A DNA stretch of 64,000 nt. It comes from Effrenium voratum (lineage: Eukaryota > Sar > Dinophyceae > Suessiales > Symbiodiniaceae). The translations under genes were made by a program, and so were the position numbers. Below the pieces are notes generated by a model. That model saw nothing but the letters and a program-made list of their open reading frames with translations, searched no databases and was not told the origin of the DNA. Location: the NCBI GenBank assembly GCA_963377175.1, contig CAUJNA010003297.1, forward strand, positions 400,691 to 464,690. Reading direction: 5' to 3'. Shown in pieces: positions 59,001 to 64,000 of the stretch (position 1 is the stretch's first letter; the number at the start of each line of letters is the position of its first letter).

Positions 59001-60540
59001 ACTTGAGCTTTGTTGTTCATTCTCTTATTTGTCTGATGGCATTGTTTAATCTGCCTTGAGCGCTTCCGCGAAGCTTGCGCGGCATGAACTGTTGCGCCCG
59101 AAGACATGTTTTTGACTGTCTTTGTGAAAACTTCCTCCGCGGGCATATTTTGCTTACGGTTGCTTCCGCGGCCACAGGGCGGTTGATCATGTTGGGCTTC
59201 TGTTGTTGCCATGGTTTCTTTACATTGCTTTACCCGTAAACCTTCCTCAAAGCTTCCGCGAGGCAAACCCTTCCGCAAACCTTTCGCAACTGCAACCCCA
59301 CGCGCATTTTGCAAGAATACTGTCCACCTGCTTACATGGTACATGTACCGGCTCACTTGGAGCAGGTAACCCAAGCACCCACCAGGACAACAGTCACAGT
59401 ACAAATGTGAATGGCAACGCACATGAACACCGCTTCGAAGCAACGCGAAGGTGCCAGTGAGGATAACTACAACCATGGAGAAAACACAATCGGGAAGAAT
59501 AGGGCGACAGTGGATCATGTCGCGTGAATTAGTTGAGCTGGACAACAGTTTGTCCTCCATGTACTGCGCTAAACTCCATCAAGCAGCCCACCATCTTTGG
59601 AGATCCAGGCATCCTGCAATGCTTTGTTGTTCTGCGTACCTCAGGTGTCTCATGATCACTTCGTGCAACGCCCATGACAATGGCCCATACATGGGCTCAG
59701 TCTACAATTCTAAACAGCCGACTTCAGTACCGCTGAGGTATCTCCACACCGTCTCAGTCTCGCCCTCTCTGTCTGACTGCTGAAAACTTCTTCTCCATGT
59801 CTGCCACACATATTTGAACCAAACTCGTCCGGGCACTGCAGCCACCCAGGACCAGCACCTGCTTCTCTACCTGGCTAGTTGTTCCCTCATGGAGTGCTTG
59901 CCCATGACACATGGGGAATGCTGAGCCCTCTCCATAGAGCTGGCTGCTGCCGGGGTGTTGCCACCCGGTTCTCTCTCCGTCAAGTGGACAAAAGCATGGC
60001 GCCATGTCACTACCAATCCATTCATGTGCCACCCTATCAAAATGAATGAGCTGGCAAACAGTGGCCCCTCTCACACTCCACCCGAACCCCGATGCAGAAT
60101 CAATTTTGAGGCTGCCAACTCCAAACCAAGCGACACCCGGCCCAAAAGAGCACAAAAGAGTTATGGATACATTTCAAGGCGCGCCAACTTTTCTGTGACC
60201 CATAACTCCAAAAAATATTTGGCCCAGAAGACGGTCACCCGGCCGACTCTGACTGAGCACTAATTTTGGCCCAAAACACACAAGGAAAGTGCGATGGATA
60301 CAAACACCGAAGGCACCGCGGCCACCTTTCTCTGACCCGTACCAACTCCGCAAAAAAAAAGAAAAGACTCCGCCCATAAGACGGTCCTTGGCCCCTGGGA
60401 TGACTCCTGACTCTCCGCGCCTGGATCACCTGGTGCCCCCAGCGCCCCCCGAAGTTTGGGGGCCGCAAGCGCTCCCAGCCGCAGGAGCCCAGGGTGGGGG
60501 GGTCCAGCGCTTGCTGCTGGACGGCCTCGCCCGAATCCGG
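50100..60540 (-). CDS. Kelch-repeat propeller protein made of very short exons, ends uncertain
   Basis: Exons read: 60540(?)-60430, 59870-about 59825, 58511-58457, 57979-57890, 57460-57432, 57132-57030, 56671-56624, 55706-55659, 54743-54674, 54047-54009, 53419-53363, 52947-52921, 52336-52268, 51611-51574, 51210-51163, 50136-50100. From 58511 to 57030 to 56624, and from 54743 to 50100, they join in phase; the links 59.8 to 58.5 kb and 55.7 to 54.7 kb are missing. Kelch blades are plain: GRSGHQDRLILLGGLGDEDR, FRDSWQSTDVGMSW, FGHQALVMD, LLLLMGGSGTG, KDVWASDSGGFSWFELE, LTGGCDDSNHFNDCWTLGG, ARQGHQAVPFRGQLAIFGGC, DAWLSEDGSAWQRLPYF and LMIFGGLGGGRD. Kelch propellers bind partner proteins, often as ubiquitin-ligase adaptors. 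Donors are mainly GC with several GA and GT. Start and stop not found; upstream exons at 61-64 kb might belong here. Confidence 0.8.
55850..56470. repeat. TTTCGCG-motif block and second site of the 60-bp repeat
   Basis: Within a kelch gene intron (between exons at 56.6 and 55.7 kb), the motif CTTTCGCGGA or its complement recurs about ten times at 55860-55910, 56160-56220 and 56400-56465. Between them, 55935-56140 carries two to three copies of the repeat also seen at 44.5 kb (GCAACTTTTC, then ACGAAATGCACTTCCTCAG, then CTCCAGC). TTTCGCG is self-complementary apart from its ends, so inverted pairs are frequent. Confidence 0.7.
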
Positions 60541-60597
60541 CGTCTTTCCCGGATGTGCGTTTGTTTCCTTGGGTGTTCCTTTGAAACAAACCCAGCT

Positions 60598-60640
60598 TCT
60601 TCTTTTTCTTCTTCTTCTTCTTCTTCTTTTGGGGGCGAGG
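60598..60640 (+). repeat. CTT/TTC trinucleotide microsatellite
   Basis: Interrupted (TTC)n of about 14 units, upstream of the first kelch exon read. It is read as intron or spacer; the encoded poly-Glu/Lys string on minus is not taken as coding. Confidence 0.85.
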
Positions 60641-61094
60641 GGTGTGGTGTTCCTGTTGGTTTCGTGTTGAAACAGGCCCAGGTATGTTCGTGTAGATTGT
60701 TGTTTTGGTTTGGGGGCCTTTTGCTGAATACTCCCTGTTGGTTTCCTGCAATACAGCTGAATAGGTGTAGACGAACCATTTTCAAGGGGGTCCCTGCCAA
60801 GATTCAGAGCTAAACAGCAAACCGTGCCCTCCTAAGGACAAACATGGAGCGGTGGGGCGTCCATGTGCAAACGTTTGCAAGAATCTGCGCTGTTGGTGAC
60901 ATGGACTGTGGCTGGTTCTTCAAGGGGAAAAGCTGCTACCCTCTTGAAGCCTCCGCCATTCGGAAAACTTCCACATCCCAGTGCCGCCTGAAGCTTATGT
61001 CACTTCCCACGGGTTCCGAACACTCTGCTTCATCTCCTCCCCCAGCCGCCCATGTTGTCCAACAAATCCAAACACTGGGGTCAAGTCGGACGCT

Positions 61095-62320
61095 CGGTTT
61101 CCCCCTCGTCCAGACTGAGCCGAGCGGCGTCGGGCCCCTTTCCCAACTGATCCTGGAGCTCTGACATGGTGAGGCGAACCGGGAAGCGGCTCACCTGCGA
61201 TCTGCGGAGCCACTTGTGACGCGTGCCACTTGACAGAGGGGACGTTCAAAGATTCGGTGGAAGTGCCAGCACCTACATCTGCGTGGCGACAAGACACAAT
61301 CAGAAACACAACAAACAAAATACAAAAAAAGCAACGCTGGGACTGCTCAAAAGATTCCGCAAGCTGTGCCTCTGGGTGTATCGGGAGGCACGTCTCCTCG
61401 ATTGCTACGACTCTATGGGTAATTGTCCGGGTCAACAAACCGCGTACAATATGATCTTGCATGTCATGACTTATATGCTCTCTCCTTTTGCTGAGCCCGG
61501 ATCCGAAATTTGTCACAATCAAAACCTAGTATTCAAGGAGTCCAGCCAAAACAATGTAAAACATTGCAAGGGTGGCCGCACCTATGTTTGGTTCAAACTG
61601 TCCCCTACTACCCTTCTGGTTGGAAATTCAGTGCGTGGCCAGCTTTTTGCGGGACATTTCAAAGCCCCAGATGTCCCTGCACAAAACAACAAATCAATCG
61701 CTGGCAATGTGGACTGAGTTTGACAGAAATTCTGGCTCGAAACACCCAAGCCCGCAATCTTGGTCCCTGGCCTGTCCCTCGCACACTTGTCCAAGCACCA
61801 GGTCAGCCAAAATGTTCCTTCGCTGCTCTCCGCTGTTCACATCCCTCCACTCAAAGAGTTGAACGAAAAATGCATAAGGCAAATTCTCGCCGGAGAAATG
61901 AAGTTAGCAATAGGTCCAGCACCATGCATGGGACACCCGGCATTCACATGCAGCTGCTTTCAGCGCGAGCGCACCACGGAGTCCTGGAGATCGAGCGCTT
62001 GCCGGTGCCGATGCCCCCGGTGATCAGCAAGCGCCGGGATTTCTCCCACGCCAGTCGTGCTTGGTGGCCCATGCTGTCCTGGACGTCCTGACCCACATAC
62101 GGAGCTTCTGACTCGAAGAACAGGATGAACCGGCAAAGCATGAAGCGCCACACTGAAATGATTGGCGATGGACGCTTGCACTGTACCCTGGATACGACTG
62201 TATCCCTGCATGTCTCAGGATACCTTTGCCAAGTGTTCGCGCCCACCGCGCGGCTCCTTTATCGCCTGCATGGTCGCGTTGGGCTCTGCCTCTGACCGCA
62301 TCTCCGACTTTTCCGCGTCT
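61095..62320 (-). CDS. Exons with a P-loop-like motif, unrecognised protein
   Basis: Three pieces can be joined. One near 62320-62255 reads TSVDAEKSEMRSEAEPN and ATMQAIKEPR, with a GT donor. 62152-61999 reads WRFMLCRFILFFESEAPYVG, then DSMGHQARLAWEKSRRLLIT, and ends GGIGTGK in phase 2 before GC. 61201 to about 61100 completes the motif as GGIGTGKS and continues SRFPVRLTMSELQDQLGK. GGIGTGKS fits a Walker A nucleotide-binding loop, but no Walker B or family signature is visible, and the first acceptor is AG|T, unlike the rest. It may be the N-terminal part of the kelch gene or a separate gene. Confidence 0.35.
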
Positions 62321-62429
62321 ACCGACGTCACCTCCTCACGGTGCATCATGGAACGTAGCCCGAGATAGGGGCGGTTGCATTATGCGGTTAATATGCGTGC
62401 ATATACATGTAATGTAAAGTAAAGACAGG

Positions 62430-62447
62430 CATGTGTGTGTATGTATG

Positions 62448-62478
<31 letters not shown>

Positions 62479-63130
62479 TGTAATGTAATGTAATGTAATG
62501 TAATGTAATGTAATGTAATGCAATGCAATGCAATGCAATGCAATGCAATGCAATGCAATGCAATGCAATGCAATGTAATGCAATGTAATGTAATGTAATG
62601 TAATGTAATGTAATGTATGTATGTGTGTATGTGTGTATGTATGTATGTATGTATGTATGTATGTATGTATGTATGTATGTATGTATGTATGTATGTATGT
62701 ATGTATGTATGTATGTATGTATGTATGGTATGGTGTGGTGTGGTGTGGTGTGGTGTGGTATGGTATGGTATGGTATGGTATGTAATGTAATGCAATGTAA
62801 TGTAATGTAATGTAATGTAATGTAATGTAAGTTAATGTAATGTAATGTATTGTATGCTATGCTATGTTATGCTATGCTATGCTATGTTATGTTATGTTAT
62901 GGTATGTATGTATGTACGTATGTACGTACGTATGTATATGTGTGTGTGTGACCTTATGCATGTAATACAATGTAATGCATTGTAATGCATTGTAATGCAA
63001 TGTAATGCAATGTGATGCAATGCAATGCAATGCAATGTAAGGCACTGTAATGAAATGCAATGTGAGGTATGCAATGTATGTATGTAGTTATGCATGCATG
63101 CAAGTATGTATGTATGTCTGTCTATGTATG
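62430..63130. repeat. Compound tetra- and pentanucleotide microsatellite, about 700 bp
   Basis: On plus the array passes through (ATGT)n, (AATGT)n, (AATGC)n, (AATGT)n, a long (ATGT)n, (GGTGT)n, (GGTAT)n, (AATGT)n, GCTAT units, GTAC-type units and again AATGC units. Neighbouring blocks differ by single-base changes or one-base unit expansion. Open frames in it (Tyr-Ile-His or Met-Tyr-Val strings) are artefacts of periodicity. Confidence 0.97.
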
Positions 63131-63139
63131 TATGCATAC

Positions 63140-63905
63140 TCAGCACATCATCCGGCATCAAGCGCTCCTCGTCCTCTGGGAAGACAGTCTTCACATCCTC
63201 ATCTTCCTCCTCCAAAGGGATCACTTCCCAGGGTAGGTCCTGAGTGCCGAGTCGTGCGATTCGGGGCTCGGGGGTTGCATTTTCAAGTGGACGGTCCATG
63301 TTGGTCTGCAAAAGAGTGCTCCATCCTGCGCCTAGAATTAAAATGCCAAAGCTGCAAAATGATTTCTCTTTGCTTGCCCTCAAACACAGCCCATACAAAC
63401 GTAACACATCTTGCAAAGATTCTGGTTGGCACTTCAGATAGACTCCCTGTCCCCAACAAAAATACAACAACTTGCTCGTAACAAAGCAGGTCAGACGAGA
63501 GATCTGAGTATTTGGCTGAGGCGCATCGCGGAAGATGGATCGCACCTCCTGTGTCACGGGATCCTTGGACCAGGCCTCTTTCACCCCAAAGCGCGAGGTA
63601 TAGACGTGGCTTGCCAGGCCCTCGATGTCCACGCCATCGTCGAAGCGGCCCCACAGCCTGAGCCGTGGAAGTGTCTAAAAACCAACTCCAACACAGACGT
63701 GGGTAGGTGGCCTGCTCGCTATATATCTTGTGTGCGACGAAACGACATAGCAAATTGTAGCAATCAAGCTGGCATCTGTTAGCTCATCAAGTTGCCTTCC
63801 ATGAAACTCAATGCATATGTGTTGGGCAACCTGCCCCACTTCCGCGTGTTCCTGCTTGCCTCTTCTGATCACCCCATCCCGCCTGGTCTTCTCCATCCAG
63901 GGCAC
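63140..63905 (-). CDS. Exons of an unrecognised protein at the right edge
   Basis: 63905-63835 reads VPWMEKTRRDGVIRRGKQEH, ends GG|GC in phase 2, and joins 63657 (AG|G), which continues LWGRFDDGVDIEGLASHVYT and SRFGVKEAWSKDPVTQEVRS to about 63520. A later open piece, about 63310-63140, reads NMDRPLENATPEPRIARLG and an acidic stretch with EEEDEDVKTVFPEDEERL. It directly abuts the microsatellite, and its junctions are not certain. The first junction is well supported by phase and by AG|G. No family recognised, and the gene probably starts beyond the right edge. Confidence 0.5.
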
Positions 63906-64000
63906 CTGTGGCATGGATGCAAAACAACGGCAATGATGAAGTGCATGGCGTTAGCAACACGCTTGGCCCAAACTTTGTGTCTACCAAGAACGGCCCATAC

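Noticed and set aside
61999..62152. Dephospho-CoA kinase, from the string ITGGIGTGK
   Set aside because: CoaE has this motif at its N terminus followed by a conserved Asp-rich region; here it follows about 50 other residues and the rest does not match.
62388..62810. Tyr-Ile-His and Met-Tyr-Val repeat frames
   Set aside because: Artefacts of tetra- and pentanucleotide microsatellites.

Overview
The window is nuclear eukaryotic DNA and most likely comes from a dinoflagellate, for example a Symbiodinium-like alga. Five things point there. Genes are sparse and cut into short exons. By my reconstruction most intron 5' ends are GC or GA instead of GT, and the base after the 3' AG is nearly always G. 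Every gene I can recognise lies on the minus strand. An intronless gene has a possible relic of the dinoflagellate spliced leader just before its ATG. The spaces between genes hold many simple and tandem repeats. No prokaryotic, organellar or viral gene was recognised. All exon structures come from hand reading (frame, domain continuity, splice signals) and need RNA support.

Layout from left to right, all genes on minus. 0.1-5.0 kb: scattered ankyrin-repeat exons of a partly resolved gene. 5.96-8.40 kb: complete cytosolic HSP70, three exons, 647 residues. 8.4-11.9 kb: mostly empty, with one possible terminal exon. 11.94-19.23 kb: a complete 11-exon gene for a 599-residue fusion of a THEP1-type nucleoside-triphosphatase and a seven-bladed RCC1 propeller. 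Its 2.6 kb seventh intron contains a second, intronless gene (13.87-15.73 kb, 619 residues, F-box-like N terminus and Tudor/SH3-like segment). 20-22.3 kb: weak exons. 22.3-40 kb: repeat-rich, with a few isolated exons (28.1, 31.5, 34.8-35.5 kb) and a 63-bp minisatellite at 36.5-37.6 kb. 40.5-48.8 kb: a 14-exon gene for a protein with two LOV photoreceptor domains, both with the photoactive cysteine. 50.1-60.5 kb: a kelch-propeller gene made of very short exons. 61-64 kb: exons of unrecognised genes, one with a P-loop-like motif, and about 700 bp of tetra- and pentanucleotide repeats.

The genes do not form an operon or a clear pathway. HSP70 is a housekeeping chaperone. The THEP1-RCC1 fusion suggests a nucleotide-hydrolysing module tethered to a protein- or chromatin-binding propeller. 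The LOV protein is a predicted blue-light sensor, and the kelch and F-box-like proteins are predicted interaction or ubiquitin-ligase adaptors. Plants combine LOV, F-box and kelch in one protein (ZTL/FKF1); here they are separate genes on one strand, and any functional link is speculation.
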